Shown here one piece after another: positions 10,559 through 22,124 of a stretch of 64,000 bases of DNA. A program made the translations under genes and the position numbers. Source of the stretch: Trichosporon coremiiforme (lineage: Eukaryota > Basidiomycota > Tremellomycetes > Trichosporonales > Trichosporonaceae); the NCBI GenBank assembly GCA_039545355.1, contig BCJJ01000026.1, positions 62,001 through 126,000 of the forward strand, given 5' to 3'. The notes under the pieces are model-generated. The model ran no database searches. It was not told the origin of the DNA and saw only the letters and a list, made by a program, of their open reading frames with translations. Within the stretch, counting starts at the first letter, position 1; each line of letters opens with the position of its first letter.

Positions 10559-12426
10559 ATGACAGTGTCGTCGCCGGTCACACCTGCCCGCTTTCCTGGC
10601 AGTGACTTGAGTTATCTGCTCAGTTTCTCTCCGACCAGCCCGATCAAAGCTCTATACTACGCCGAGGGCGAGAGCGACTCGGACGGCGACACGGTCGTAA
10701 GCTTGACGTGAGTGGCTGTGGCATCTCTTATCCCGCCTGCAGCAGAGAGCTCATGCTCCATCACTGCAAGCAGCACCACAGCCTGCTCCTGCCCGCGGCT
10801 CTCTCGAGCAACCCTCAGTGGCACCAAACCACGCACCAGAACTGCATCTCCGTTCGTGCTAACACCAGACCCGTCACGCCCAAGCGACCCCCAACAGCCC
10901 TCCCAACCCCGCCGCCCAGCCTGAACCGCCCCAAACCGCGCGCGCTGACGCTGCACCCGCGCGCCCTCACGGCGTCGTTGGGCCTCTCAGCGCTGAGCGG
11001 CCTCAACGCCGTCCTCTTCTGGGACGACAGGCAGCTGCCCCCGCCCCTCACGGGGAGTTCCAGTTTCTCAACCAACCCGGGCGACTATTCCCTCAGTGCT
11101 CCCTCTGCTGGACTTCCACCTGCGACTCATCCAGTCGACGGTCCCTTGGCCCCCGTGACTGAACACTCCGAGTTCTCCGGCAGAGCACCACAAGTCTGTG
11201 AGAGACGCGCACAGCAAGACAGTGACGGTGGACTGGGGGCCGGCACGATGGACCTCGACGGTCTGACTGGCGGATTTGGCGCGATGGGCGGACTCGGCGC
11301 GCCTCTCGTCTTGGGCCCCCCGTTCGAGCCGCACATCGGACACCGCCATCCCCTGCACTCCTCCATCACCCCTGCGCCCGGCATAGCGTACCACGTAAAC
11401 GGCACCATCCGACCCCGGGACTTGCCCGGGTGGTCTGAACCGCCCTCTGCCTCCTCCACCTTGTCGTTGAGGAGCGACTATACGCTCTATCATGCCACGG
11501 CCGGCGTCGAGGGGAGGTTCAGGGAGGAGATGCTCAGTCCCCAGCGGGGACAGGTGGCCTGTGTCTCGCCACACCGCCTCGGACCCGGGTTTCGCTACGG
11601 GGGGTGGATGAGTCCGGTGCGGTCGGGGTGGGTTGGGGACTGCCGCGACCTCCGCGACTCTCGTGACTCTCGTGACTCTCGTGACTCTCGTGACTCTCGT
11701 GACTCTCGTGACTCCCGCGACAAGTTTGGCAACGACTACGACGGCGGCCGTGACCATGCTCTCCACGAATACCAGGAGAAGGCTCAGCGCGAGCCACAGT
11801 TCAACACGCGCAAGCGCTCCCCCTCCGACTCTGGCAGCGACTGGACGTCCGGCTCGTCCCCCCGTTCCCCTCCGACCCGCGCCACGAAGCGCGCCGTCTC
11901 CTTGCAGACCGAAGCCGCCCGTGCTCCTCCGCCTAAGCGTCGGGCCGTCTCCTACCCCTCTGCCTCTACGCTTCCCCGCTCCACAGCGCTGCCCCGCTCC
12001 TCAGCATCGTACGACCTCGGCCGTCTCTCCGGCCGCGTCCTGAAAGGCCCACCCCCGCAGAAACCCCTCACCCCTCTCGCCGACATTATCTCTGCCTCCT
12101 CTGCCGGCCTGAGGCATCCCGGTTCCGAGATGTGGTTCACCGATGACCGGCGCGCGCCATACGGGGACGACATTGCCGTGCGCCGCGTCTGTGGCGAGTG
12201 TCACCTCGAGCAAGCGGCCAGGAAGAACGTGACGTGGCGCATGGGCTCTCTCCCGGGTACACGCCGGATGGTGCTCTGCAACCCCTGTGGACTGTATGAG
12301 AAGGAGAAAGGCAGGAGGAGGGCCGGCGCTATGTGGGGGATAAGGTACAATACGTATGAGGATGGGGAGTTTGACCCGGCGATTGCGAAGAAGAGGACGA
12401 ACAAGAAACGTGCGCGCCAGGAGTAG
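10559..12426 (+). CDS. GATA-type zinc-finger transcription factor (atypical finger)
   Basis: A nuclear regulator with one C-terminal GATA-like finger. Exon 1 (10559-10707) encodes MTVSSPVTPARFPGSDLSYL and an acidic S/D stretch, ending in phase 2 at a GTGAGT donor. Two acceptors keep frame: 10742 (35-nt intron, 610 aa) and 10868 (CTAACACCAG, 161-nt intron, 568 aa). I prefer the latter because of its strong branch site. The long second exon is disordered and rich in P, S and R. It includes an RDS tandem repeat at about 11650-11712 and basic patches such as KKRTNKKRARQE at the end. The finger reads CGEC, 25 residues, then CNPCGLYEKEKG. The CNPCGLY part is classic GATA, but the loop is longer than the usual 17-20. 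Targets cannot be read from the sequence. Confidence 0.75.
11650..11712 (+). repeat. 9-bp coding minisatellite (RDS repeat)
   Basis: Near-identical copies of CGTGACTCT in a row inside the GATA-like gene encode (Arg-Asp-Ser)n. The unit is a multiple of three, so copy-number change would preserve the frame. The repeat region is an alternating-charge, phosphorylatable low-complexity segment. Confidence 0.85.
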
Positions 12427-12701
12427 GTACAGTAACTGGTGCCACTAGACGTTAGGAACGTTAGGTACGGGACAACCGTGGGTGAATGGGTCAACGACGT
12501 CACACCGACCCCATCACGATTTCACCCAGATGGGGCAACAACAAGCAGCCAGCCGACAAACGAAGCAAAGAACGGGACACTAGAACGAAGAACGTAGCGT
12601 GGCTCGGATTAATAACAGCATGCATTTTATGTGAGATGGTCAAGTCGGATCGGGTACAAGTCACATGCTCATGTCTACATTATACTTGAAGGAGAAATGG
12701 A

Positions 12702-13882
12702 TCAGGCCGTGGGGGGGACGGCGCCCTCCTGGGCGACGACGTTCCAGGGGCCGGCGTTGGAGAGCGAGCATCCGCCGGCGCAGTTGCACTTGCCGCCGAG
12801 GTTGGCGGGGAGGTTCTCGGCGGGAATGTACTCGAGGAGCTCCTTCTGGTAGTTCTTGCCGAGGATGTGGATCTTGGCCTGCGTCGCCGGGTCGAGCCAG
12901 GGCTTGACGAGCGACCACACGGTCGAGAACAGGTACGGCGCGTTGATGATGAACATGTTGCCCATCGTCTCGGGGTAGTTGTTCTGGCCGATCGAGGAGG
13001 CGGCAGAGACGTAGTCCTTGACCTTGTAGAAGGTCGAGATACCGGCGTTGTGCAGGTCGAGGATCGTGCACGAGGTCTCAACCAGCTTGTCCGAGACCTT
13101 AGAGCAGGCAGGCAGACGCTGAGACAGGAAGGTCTCGTACTCGTACACGAGGTGCTGCAGCATGCGGTCCTGGGTCGTGATCTTGTACAGCGCCGACACG
13201 TCGAGCTTGCCGAGCTGCTCAATGTAGACGGGCCTTCCGTCCTTGTCCGTCTTGTGGTAGAACTGAGGGTAGTACTTGTCGACCTCCTTGGCCTCCTTGT
13301 AGTCGAAGCCGTTCCTGTGGGGGGTGGTCAGCTTCGGTAAATGGGTTAAACACGCGCCGGCCACATTGCAGCGGCACGCGGCACTGTCGGTGATCGGCGC
13401 AGCAGCACTCACTTGGCGAGGTCGTCAGCACCAAACGACTTGCGCCACTTCTCGTTCTCGGCCCACATCAGCTTGGCCTTGGGGATGTCAAACTTGCGCG
13501 CACGGAGGAAGCGAAGCAGCGTCTGGTCGTCGTAGCGGTCGTAGCCGACGGCGGCGATGGCAGCCTCGAGGTCGGTGGGGTAGAGGCCCTCGGCGATGAG
13601 CTCCTCACGGAACTGCTTGAGAGCAGCCTCCTGGGCGGCGTCGCTGGTACGTCAGCGTCATGTGTCCGTGTGGGTGCGAGCGAGAAGCTTGATTGCGGAG
13701 CCGACATCGGTGTCTTGCTGTTGCCGCATCTCGCGAACCTAGCCGCGGGAAAGTTGGAAACTCACAGGTGGCCGGGGTGTCCCGAGAGGGGGTCAGCAGT
13801 CTGAGCCTGTGCACTGTCAGCAATGGGATGGGATGGGGTGGGTGGATGTGAGTGCATGTGCGGGGTAACTCACGGTGGCCAT
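12702..13882 (-). CDS. SEC14: SEC14-type phosphatidylinositol/phosphatidylcholine transfer protein
   Basis: A cytosolic CRAL-TRIO lipid-exchange protein that supports Golgi secretion in yeast. Four exons, 13882-13874 (only ATG GCC ACC), 13806-13766, 13643-13413 and 13314-12702, join in phases 0, 2 and 2 and give 297 aa. The CRAL-TRIO N domain is visible in exon 3 (TLLRFLRARKFDIPKAK, ENEKWRKSFG). The lipid-binding domain is in exon 4 (YYPQFYHKTDKDGRPVYIEQ, RLPACSKVSDKLVETSC, YPETMGNMFIINAPY, GKNYQKELLEYIPAENLP, LGGKCNC). These match Sec14p closely. The C-terminus has a Cys-rich NCAGGCS turn. The start is decided by the single ATG before the first donor. The nine-base coding exon 1 is unusual but has a perfect GTGAGT donor and a CTGACAGTGCACAG acceptor opposite it. 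Confidence 0.93.
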
Positions 13883-15077
13883 TGTGTGTATGGAGATGTG
13901 GTGGAACGACTGCGGCGAGTCGAATGGAGGATTATAGAGAGGAGGGGAGATTGAGGAAGTCGATGTGAGGTGATGCAATGGACTGTCAACAGAGTGGACA
14001 CAGCGCTGAGCGTCGTGGCGCGCGCTCTAGATCGGGCAGCCCTGAGACAAATGCTGCGTCCCATAGTGGTTCCAGCCAGCCAGCCAAAACAGCGCAATGC
14101 AGCGCACTGCTTATGGGCCGTCACCGATTCACCCAGTCCCTTCTCCATCCGGCAACTTAGGCGTGCCGCCACGTGCCCGAGTGGAGAGATGGGGTTGGCT
14201 GGCAGGCCTGCTGATGTTATGGCTGCCTATTGACGATTACACGTCGAGCGGGTTGTCTGCCCAGCATGCCTAGCAAGCATTCAGCCTAGACATTGACCCT
14301 AGCTTGGCGTTAGCGGTGGTGCCATCCGGGCCGGTGAATCACATGAATCGGTGGAGGCGGCAAGGGGCCGGCATCGCCTGGCACTGCAGCGGGGCGGGGT
14401 CAGGCTCCAAGCCGCCGTACCGCGTCCGGTCTCTACAAGGCTTCAAGGCTGGAGCGGAACGGAGATGGTGTCTAGGCGTCTAGGGCGCCAGGGAGAGCTG
14501 AGAGCGTCGAGGGACGGGCCATGTCAGTCACTTACTCAGTCGCAGACACCACCCAGAGAATCATTCGCGTGCATCGCGTGCAACCCTCGCACTCGTGTCC
14601 TTGTCGTCGCGTCTCTCCGTCCCTGGGACCTTTGGCCCTTCCTTGCACCCGGCACCGCGTAGCCCCTCATAGCCCGAAGCCCCCCTCGGTACCGACCACT
14701 ACCATATGCCATACACCATTCGCGTCCATCTGCACATCCTCATCGTCCTTTCATCCTTCATTCTCGCTCCCCTCCATCAACCCGCCATCCTTCTTCCCGC
14801 CTGATCGCGCGATTATACACGCCATCCCAGCAAGGTCAGATCATAACGAGGAGAAGATCGTAGCGGACCCGAGCATCTACCTCGCACCGCCGCAATCTGC
14901 CGCCCGCACGACCCTCTCACCGCAGACCCTCGGCCAGCGCCTAGCCTCGCTTTCCTCAATCCTCAATTCTGCCCACGGTCCGTGGCTTGGCCCCAGCCTC
15001 ACCCACACGCCCCCTCCACGCCTTGCACGCCTTGGCCGTCGTCGTCAACATTAGCCCCCGCTGACCGGTCCAACAAC
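13883..15077. promoter_or_regulatory. Divergent promoter region, SEC14 / PEF gene
   Basis: About 1.2 kb between divergent start codons. The half nearest the PEF gene is pyrimidine-rich (14600-15050), as in many fungal leaders. Open frames here have no domain content. Confidence 0.4.
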
Positions 15078-16568
15078 ATGGCCTACCTCGGTCGTCCCTC
15101 TGGAGGTGATTCTCCTTTCGCTATCGGCGATCGAGCAATGCGTGACACCTCTTCGCCTCAACCTCCTTCTCAACGCAACCCCATTCCTCGCTCAAATTAC
15201 ATGGCCACCCCGTCCCCGTACGGTAGCGTCAGTGAGGAGGCCCGCCGACGCTACGAAGAGCGCTACGCACGCAAGCGCGCAGAGGAGGAGGCCAAGCGTC
15301 GCGAGGAAGCCGTCGCCCAGCAGCAGGCTCAGCAGCCGCAACAGCAGCCTCTCCAAGCGAACCAACTTCCCCCCAGGCAGCAGCAGTACTCGGCAAGGCC
15401 GCCTCCGCAGCAGATGTACCAGCAGGGCCAGCCGCCTCAGTATGCTGGCGGCCACCCCCAGCAGCGCCCTCCGCCCCAGCGCCAGTACTCTGGCCATGGT
15501 GCCCCGCCCGGACAGCAGCAGATGTTCCAGCAGCCGCCTCCCCAGCAGCAGCCGCCTCCCCAGCAGCAACAGCAGCAGCAGCAGCAGCAGCAGTACCACC
15601 CGCAGCAGAGCCCGACCCAGCAGTACCTCCACCAAGGCCGCCAGCCGTCGTACCAGGGCCAGCAGGGCCAGTACCAGTCGCCTCCTCCTGGTCAGCCGTC
15701 CGCTGCTCAGCAGTTACAGCAGCAGTACCAGCAGCACCAGCAGTCGCCTCACCCGAACCAACGCACCTCGCAGCAGAGCATCCCTCCCCAGCAGCAGCAT
15801 CAGCAGCAGGCGCCCCCGCCCCGGCAGCAGCAGCAACAACAGCCTCAGTTCACGAATGAAGAGGCGGAGCTTCGTGCACTGTTCGTGTCTCATGTTAGAT
15901 CCCGCTGACAACAGGTTCACTCAGTTTGACTCGTCTCGCAACGGTCAGCTGAGCTCGTATGATCTGCAGCGCCTGCTGGAGAAGGACGCCACTATGGAGG
16001 CGAGAGAAGACTGTGTTAAGATGGTGCGTATCGTCGGTCGACCGCGCTGCCCCCTCCCTTCAACGGATCTAGCTGACACTCCAGCTCATGAGCATCTTCG
16101 ATACCGACCGCTCTGGATCTATCAACTTCATGGAGTTTGAGGGACTGTATCGCTACATCCAGGACTGGCATGGCATATTTGGTCGCTTTGACAAGGACCA
16201 GTCTGGGCTGATTGACCGTCGTGAGCTGCACGACGCTCTCGAGGGCTTCGGGTTCAGCCTGCCGAGCGACATGGTGCGCAAGCTCGAGAAGCGCTTCGCG
16301 CCCCCGCCCAAGGCGGGAGGGAACCAGAACACGGGTATCAGCTTTGACCGCTTCCTTATGGCGTGTGTCACAGTCAAGCACTACACTGAGGCCTTCCGCA
16401 ACTTTGACCCGAACGGTACTGGTCGCGCGACGATGGACTACAACTCCTACGTGAGTGACTGCTGGTAGAGCTGTCTTTTACGACCAGGAGCGGCCGTCGC
16501 AGCAGCTGACACATGATGACTCGCGAGCTGACAACCAGATGGACATTATGCTGGACGCCCCGTCGTAA
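15078..16568 (+). CDS. PEF1: Penta-EF-hand calcium-binding protein with Q/P-rich N-terminus
   Basis: A peflin/ALG-2-like Ca2+ sensor, the fungal Pef1 type. Four exons, 15078-15880, 15915-16023, 16085-16450 and 16539-16568, give 435 aa. Residues 1-260 are disordered: a charged helix of R/E/A residues, then a long Q/P tract (runs of CAG). The C-terminal domain shows successive EF loops: DSSRNGQLSSYD, DTDRSGSINFME, DKDQSGLIDRRE and DPNGTGRATMDY, the last two more diverged. The ending MDIMLDAPS follows the usual penta-EF-hand pattern. The first intron is only 34 nt with a non-standard GTTCGT donor. It is the only choice that restores ALFTQFDSSRNG; other donors shift the frame into a stop. Such proteins usually dimerise through the fifth hand and bind membranes or ESCRT-related partners. 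Confidence 0.88.
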
Positions 16569-17451
16569 TCAGCTCTAAAGAGGAGCTTCTGGATAGCAAG
16601 GAAGGTGTGTCGCCAGCTTTAGTGTCGCCTGGTCGAGCTGTCACGATACGAGAAGCATGTGTTATGCATGAGAGATGTGCTTAGCTGAGAGGTGGCCGGG
16701 TGGCCGGGAGGGGTGGATGTCCGGTGCTCGGACTAGAGAAGGTGGACGGTGATCGCGCGGATCGTACGGAAGGATCTGAAGGTGAAGGGCCAGACTGGCC
16801 AGCATGGCTGGATTGGAGCCGGGTGCAACGTCATGGAGACTCAGTGATTGGCCTGGTGGTCGTTTGAAGATCCAACGGGGTCTGCAGGCAGGGAGGTGTG
16901 TGACGTCTGGCTGTCCCAAGTGGGTCAAGGTCGAAGTGGAGTACCAATCGGCGGCTCAGGCACCGAATTCGGGCAGGTCTGTTGCATCTGTTTGTTTACC
17001 CTGCCCTATTAAAAGCATTATTTGTTTACGACCTGGGCCAGCTGGGCAAAGCACCAGGGGAATCGACGAGGGATCGCAGCGTACAACCAACCGCAGACCA
17101 CCCAGCAGGGTCTTGGCATTACGACCGAGCTATTATTACACCCTCTCTATGCCCTCCCCCTCTGCCCTCCCGCAGCCATCACCAGGGGCCTGGCACCTGG
17201 CACCACACACCACACGCACTACCCGCAGATCCACCCGTCATACTGGGTCTGGGTCACTAGCTTGCATGCTGACCGCTGGCTGGTTGCTTGGCCCCTCCCC
17301 TCGCACTACGTAAAGACTTGCACTTGCATGCAACCCTCCCTCCCTCCCCTCGCCGAGCTTCCGTGCCGCTCCATTATTTACAACTCCTGCTTCTGACCTT
17401 CCTCTTTTCCAACTCCAGTCTCTCCTTACCTTGCACAGATCAACCCCCGCC
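16569..17451. promoter_or_regulatory. Intergenic region upstream of VCX1-like gene
   Basis: 0.9 kb holding the 3' end of the PEF transcript and the promoter and C/T-rich leader of the exchanger gene (17330-17450). No gene seen. Confidence 0.4.
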
Positions 17452-19842
17452 ATGTCGTTCGGTGGCACCTTCAGCGCGTCGCCGCTAAGCACACCCAACG
17501 TCGGTGAGGACACCGACGTCCCGCCCCTCGACAACGCCGCCTACCACAGCACCACCTCCCCTCACACTTCTTCTCCTCTTGCCTCCATCCCCGCCGGCTC
17601 CCCTCCTCCTGCGATTAACACTCCCCAGGCCGAAAATGGGTACCTTGCTCCTCCCCAGGCCCCCTCCGCCCAGTTCTCGCCGCAACAGCGACCAGTCAGG
17701 AGCTCGACCCAGCCCATGGCCCCCGTGGTGAGGGAAAACAGCGGCCCGATCCAGCTCCCGCGCCGCCGGAGGACGCACCCCGTCTCCAGGAATACGGAAG
17801 ACATGCCCGCCGTGCAGCGAGTTGTGTCGGACCTCTTCACTCCCGAGCACAAAGTTGGACCGGCTCCGACGTTCTGGCAGAGTATCAAGGCGTTCTTCCT
17901 CTCGAGCTGGATGTGAGTATGTGTAGTGCGGCAGGCACAGCCGAGATGCGTCCCCCCCTCGCGCGACCGCGCAGTTGACACGTTGCCCCGCGTCTTCCGT
18001 TTTGGGTGCGCCTCGGTTCAGCCTTTTGAGCCATTTACCGGGGCGATCGACGATCATGCCAACACACTAATCGCTGGCGCTTCGCTAACGGCAGTAACGT
18101 GCTCCTCGTCTTCATTCCCGTCGGCTGGGCGCTGCACTTTGTCAAGTCGGGCGGCAACAAGTCGATCTCGGACACGGCCGTGTTCTGCGTCAACTTCATC
18201 GCCATCATCCCCCTTGCTGGTCTGCTCGGTTTCTCGACCGAGGAGGTCGCCATGCGTGTTGGCCAGACGCTCGGAGGCTTAATCAACGCCACGCTCGGCA
18301 ACGCCGTCGAGCTCATCGTTGCCATCATTGCGCTGATCAAGTGCGAGATTGCCGTTACGCAGTCGTCGCTCATTGGCTCGATCCTGTCCAACCTGCTGCT
18401 CGTGCTCGGCATGTGCTTCTTCGCGGGCGGTATCAAGTACTCGGAGCAGACGGTCAAGGGTACCGTTGGCCAGCTCAACGCCTCGCTCCTGCTCGTGTCG
18501 GTCATTGCGGTCCTGATCCCCTCGGCGTTCCACTTCTCGATCAACTCGAGCAACACGCAGAACGGAGACGCGCGCCTCACGCAGGAGGTCGAGCAGAAGG
18601 ACATCCTCTCCATGTCGCACGGTGTCGCCGTCATTCTCCTGGTCATCTACTGCTCCAGTCTTATTTTCCAGGTGCGTACAGCCTCAGTGATTGTAGCTGA
18701 CTCCAGATGTGGACCCACGCCTCTCTCTACGAGGACGAGGAGGTGTCTCTCTCCACGCCGTACGGCCCGGAGATGTCCGCGGTACCCCGCCGCGTGAAGA
18801 ACAAGGCGAAGCGCGTTCGCCGCCGTATCCGCATCCCTGGGCGCAAGACGCACGACGTCGAGGCCGCCGCCGTCAAGGCCGAGCCCGGAACCACCGTGGC
18901 GGGCGCCACGGGCCCGAACGGCACGGCGCTGGAGCGTATCTCGAGCCACTCGTCGGGCAGCACGAGCTCGACCGACTCGGACGACGAGGAGATCCCCCAG
19001 ATGAACCTCCCCGTCACTATCGCCATGATGATCGTCACTGCCGTCATTGTCGGCGTCACGGCCGAGTTCATGGTCAGCGCCATTGACGGACTGGTCGAGA
19101 GCAACCCGTCCCTGTCGGCCGAGTTTGTCGGTCTCATCCTCCTTCCCATTGTGTCCAACGCCGCGGAGCACTTCACCGCCGTCTCGGTGTCGGTCAAGGA
19201 CAAGATTGGTAAGTCCCCCCTTGCCGAGGACGCAGTCCGAAGCCCCCAACATCCGAAGCCTCCAGCTTCCTTCGTACCCGTTGCTTCCTTCGTACCCGTT
19301 GCTTCCTTCGTACCCGTTGCGCTGACACCTAGACCTCTCCATCGCCGTCGCGGTCGGCTCCTCAATCCAGGTGGCCATGTTCGTCATCCCCGTCGTGCAG
19401 CTCCTGGCCTGGTGCATCTCGAAGCCGATGACGATGCTGTTCGACCCGTTCGAGGCCGTCGTGCTCTTTTTCTCTGTGCTCATCGTGAACCAGACCCTCG
19501 CCGACGGAAGGAGTAACTGGATGGAGGGCGTCGTGCTCATGCTCCTGTATCTGCTTATCGCGATTGCGTTTTGGTGTAAGTGTTCAAGCGGGCGACGGGC
19601 GAGGGCCGCCGGCCCGAGACCGCAGTTCCGTGACCAGTGTCCCCGGCTGCGCAAGTGTCTGCTGGCGAGGAAACGAAGAAACGAGCCAAAGACGATACAA
19701 ATGCGAATGCCGGAGACCGTTTGACGGTCCTTGCGGAAAAACCTGGTCCCAGGCTGAGGCTCGCTTCCCCCTCCCTTCTCTTTGGAGCTATGCTGACAAT
19801 CCAGACTACGTCCCCGTCGCGCAGTTTATTGCTTGTCACTAA
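17452..19842 (+). CDS. VCX1: Vacuolar Ca2+/H+ exchanger (CAX family)
   Basis: A CaCA-superfamily antiporter that loads Ca2+ into the vacuole in exchange for protons. Five exons, 17452-17912, 18095-18671, 18707-19208, 19333-19575 and 19805-19842, give 606 aa. About 150 disordered N-terminal residues precede the first membrane segments. The two CAX signature repeats are clear: GNAVELIVAIIAL in the first half and SNAAEHFTAVSVSV in the second. They are separated by a hydrophilic loop with basic (KNKAKRVRRRIRIPGRK) and acidic (STDSDDEEIPQ) parts, where the acidic motif of this family sits. The protein is longer than yeast Vcx1 (about 411 aa) because of the N-terminus and the loop. The intron before exon 3 is just 35 nt. 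The last exon adds only YYVPVAQFIACH. Confidence 0.93.
19266..19320 (+). repeat. Three tandem 18-bp repeats inside a VCX1 intron
   Basis: Three consecutive copies of an 18-bp unit (CTTCCTTCGTACCCGTTG type) lie in the third intron of the exchanger gene, just upstream of the GCTGACACCTAG acceptor. Copy-number change would alter only intron length. Confidence 0.8.
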
Positions 19843-20977
19843 GCGCGCAGGCGGTTGCCAAGCCGCTGCACCTCGCAAGTGGCCAACTCCGCTCGGTCCG
19901 CTCGCTGCGAGATAGCCCGCGCCCACTCCTCCTCATTCATGCTCGCCCAATGGAGATGACATGGGGCAAATCCGCGCGTGTCTTTTTCTTTCCCTACCGG
20001 CTCTTATATTCCCGCATATCCTATTCTATGCATTAATCGTACACGCCTCTCGGTCTGATTTGGATTGGGGTGAAGGCAGAGATAGGGTGAGGGGGAGGCA
20101 GCAGAGGGAGAAGGGATAAGGGGAGAGAGGGAGACAAGCACGGCCGAGAGGGACTGGAGGAAAGATATACCGAGCTAACCGCGGCTATCGGATGTCCTGA
20201 ATGACGACAGAACAAGTTCGAAAACTCTCCTGACACTATCAGGTTGTGGATACTGCTGCTCTTGCTCTGAGGTTAGCGTAATTGGCACGCAGAGGACAAC
20301 AATAGTAAGCAGAAGCTGTGTGTTGAGAGTCTAGCAGAAGCAGAAGCTGTGTGATAAGAATCTAGCAGCACAGCGCTCTCAGGAGTTCGGGAGGTAAGAA
20401 GTCCCCAAGTCCGATCGGTGATCAGGCAAAACCGAGGATGTGTGCCCACCTGGATCCGGGACACCTTCTGGCGCCGTCCTGCGTTCTGGCGTCGTAACGA
20501 CGTCAGGCATGGCCGGCTGATCTCCTGATCTGCCCCCTCTGGTCCCCCGCGCTCTCACTGTTCCAGGCTTCAGGCTCACGCAAAGGCGTTATGATCGAAC
20601 GGCAGGACCTGAGAGGCAAGTACAGAGTGTGAGGGTAACGTTATTTCCGTCGTGTGCGTGTAATCCGGTTGCCTGCGGGCATGCGGGCAGTCGTCTGACT
20701 CAATAACTCGTCGCATTCCGCACATCTCGGCGATCTCCATTGCCAAGTTTGTACTTAAGATCTCGGAGACCCTGTTTTCTTCCATCGCTCTCTTGCTGCT
20801 CGTTACCACTGACTCCCTTCCCACTAACATATCCCACTCCGTGCACACCCGGCACACCTCCACACCCCTTTAAGCACCCTTCCCCCCCCCCCCCCCCCCC
20901 CCCCCCCCCAGCGCTCCTCCCATCGCAAGCCTGAGGTTCTCGCCACTCGGCCATCTCCGAGCACCCAATAGCGAAGA
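19843..20977. promoter_or_regulatory. Intergenic region upstream of DUF3445 gene
   Basis: 1.1 kb with no gene seen. It contains a purine-rich stretch (about 20080-20160), a near-repeat of AGCAGAAGCTGTGTG (about 20305-20355) and an uninterrupted C run at 20882-20909 shortly before the next start codon. Confidence 0.4.
20882..20909 (+). repeat. Poly-C tract
   Basis: About 28 consecutive C residues lie roughly 70 bp upstream of the DUF3445 gene ATG, so probably in its core promoter or leader. The complementary strand is a G run able to form quadruplex structures. Exact length is uncertain because homopolymers sequence poorly. Confidence 0.8.
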
Positions 20978-22124
20978 ATGCCGATGCTCGCCGAGCTTTT
21001 CCTCGTCCTTCTTCTCCTCGTGTGCTACGCCGGCTACAAGTACTACCATGCGTCCAAGTCGAGTGGACGGGCGGTGCAGACTGGCCTGGGGCCGATCGAG
21101 CCCATGAGCGGCGGATGGGCGCGGGGTCCGGCGCAGCACCGGCCCTTCAAGCCAATCTACCACATTACGATGGGTGAGTCATGACTTGGCAAGGAGCAGT
21201 CGGCGGTGGACTGATGGGGGGGTTAATGTGCACTGACACCCAAAGCGCTGAAGAACGCAACCCCCAGCGACTGGATCACGATCGACAGCGACTTCACCTC
21301 TCGACTTTCTCTGCGTGCCCGTCTGCTCGCCGAGAAAGGTAGAGGCGTGCACGGCGTTGTTCCCGGTGGCGAAACCCCCGTGCTGGACCTGTACAACACA
21401 CTGTACAGCTACTTGCCAGCCCGGTACCCGGACATTTTCACGACCAAGGCGAACCAGCTACACAACAAGCTGAACGGGGCGAGTTCCCCCCTTTCTCCTC
21501 TCGATCCCCTTACCGCACTGCAGGATATTGCGACGACAGTGGAAGAGGACTTCTTCCTCCTCGTGCAAGAACCGGCTGGTCACCGCTGCGTCGCGTTCGT
21601 GTGCTGTTTTCCCTCTGGCTTCGACCCGGCTAGTAAGCTTGGCAAGGGGCTGGGTGCCATCCACGCCCCCGTGCCCAGTTATGAGCGGATTGGACCCAGC
21701 ATGGAGCGGTTCTTTGGCAAGGTCCAGGTCGGCAAGCCCGTCACCAGAATGAATTGGGCGGTGCAGGTCGACGGGGTGCTGTTCAACAGTGGGAGCAACC
21801 ACATTGTGGGGGAGGATCAGGAGAACGTGGACCCGGACAGCGTGGATGTCTCCCAGGTATGCTTCATTGCGCCGTATCTCGGCTAACGCCCAGGCCCACC
21901 TCCGCGTCGAGCACCAGACCCTCACGCGCCTCCCGGAGTCCAAGGCGCTCGTGTTCTCGTTCAAGACGTACCTCTACCCCCTGTCGCAGGTCAAGGCGGA
22001 GGGACTGGGCCCGCAGTTTGCAGACGCGATCGAGGGACTGCAGAAGGGAAACGCGCCGGGGATGTGGACGTACAAGGCTGCTGTGCGGTGGGGACCTAAA
22101 AGTGTGGAGTACCTGCGCTCATAA
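20978..22124 (+). CDS. Heme-dependent oxidative N-demethylase-like protein (DUF3445)
   Basis: Three exons, 20978-21173, 21246-21856 and 21894-22124, give 345 aa. The protein opens with a membrane anchor (LAELFLVLLLLVCYAGY, residues 4-20), then a family-typical core. The core includes MALKNATPSDWITIDSDF, RARLLAEKGRGVHG, VEEDFFLLVQEP, HRCVAFVCCFPSGFDP, GLGAIHAPVPSYE and, near the end, LRVEHQTLTRLPESKALVF and SFKTYLYPLSQV. These match the DUF3445 (HDOD, PF11927) family, whose studied members are heme enzymes that oxidatively remove methyl groups from amines. The substrate here is unknown. The N-terminal anchor suggests the ER or another membrane. The second intron is only 37 nt. Family assignment is good; activity is inferred. 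Confidence 0.82.

Noticed and set aside
14521..15054. 177-codon frame upstream of the PEF gene
   Set aside because: S/P/T-rich leader composition without domains; it overlaps the pyrimidine-rich 5' region of PEF1.
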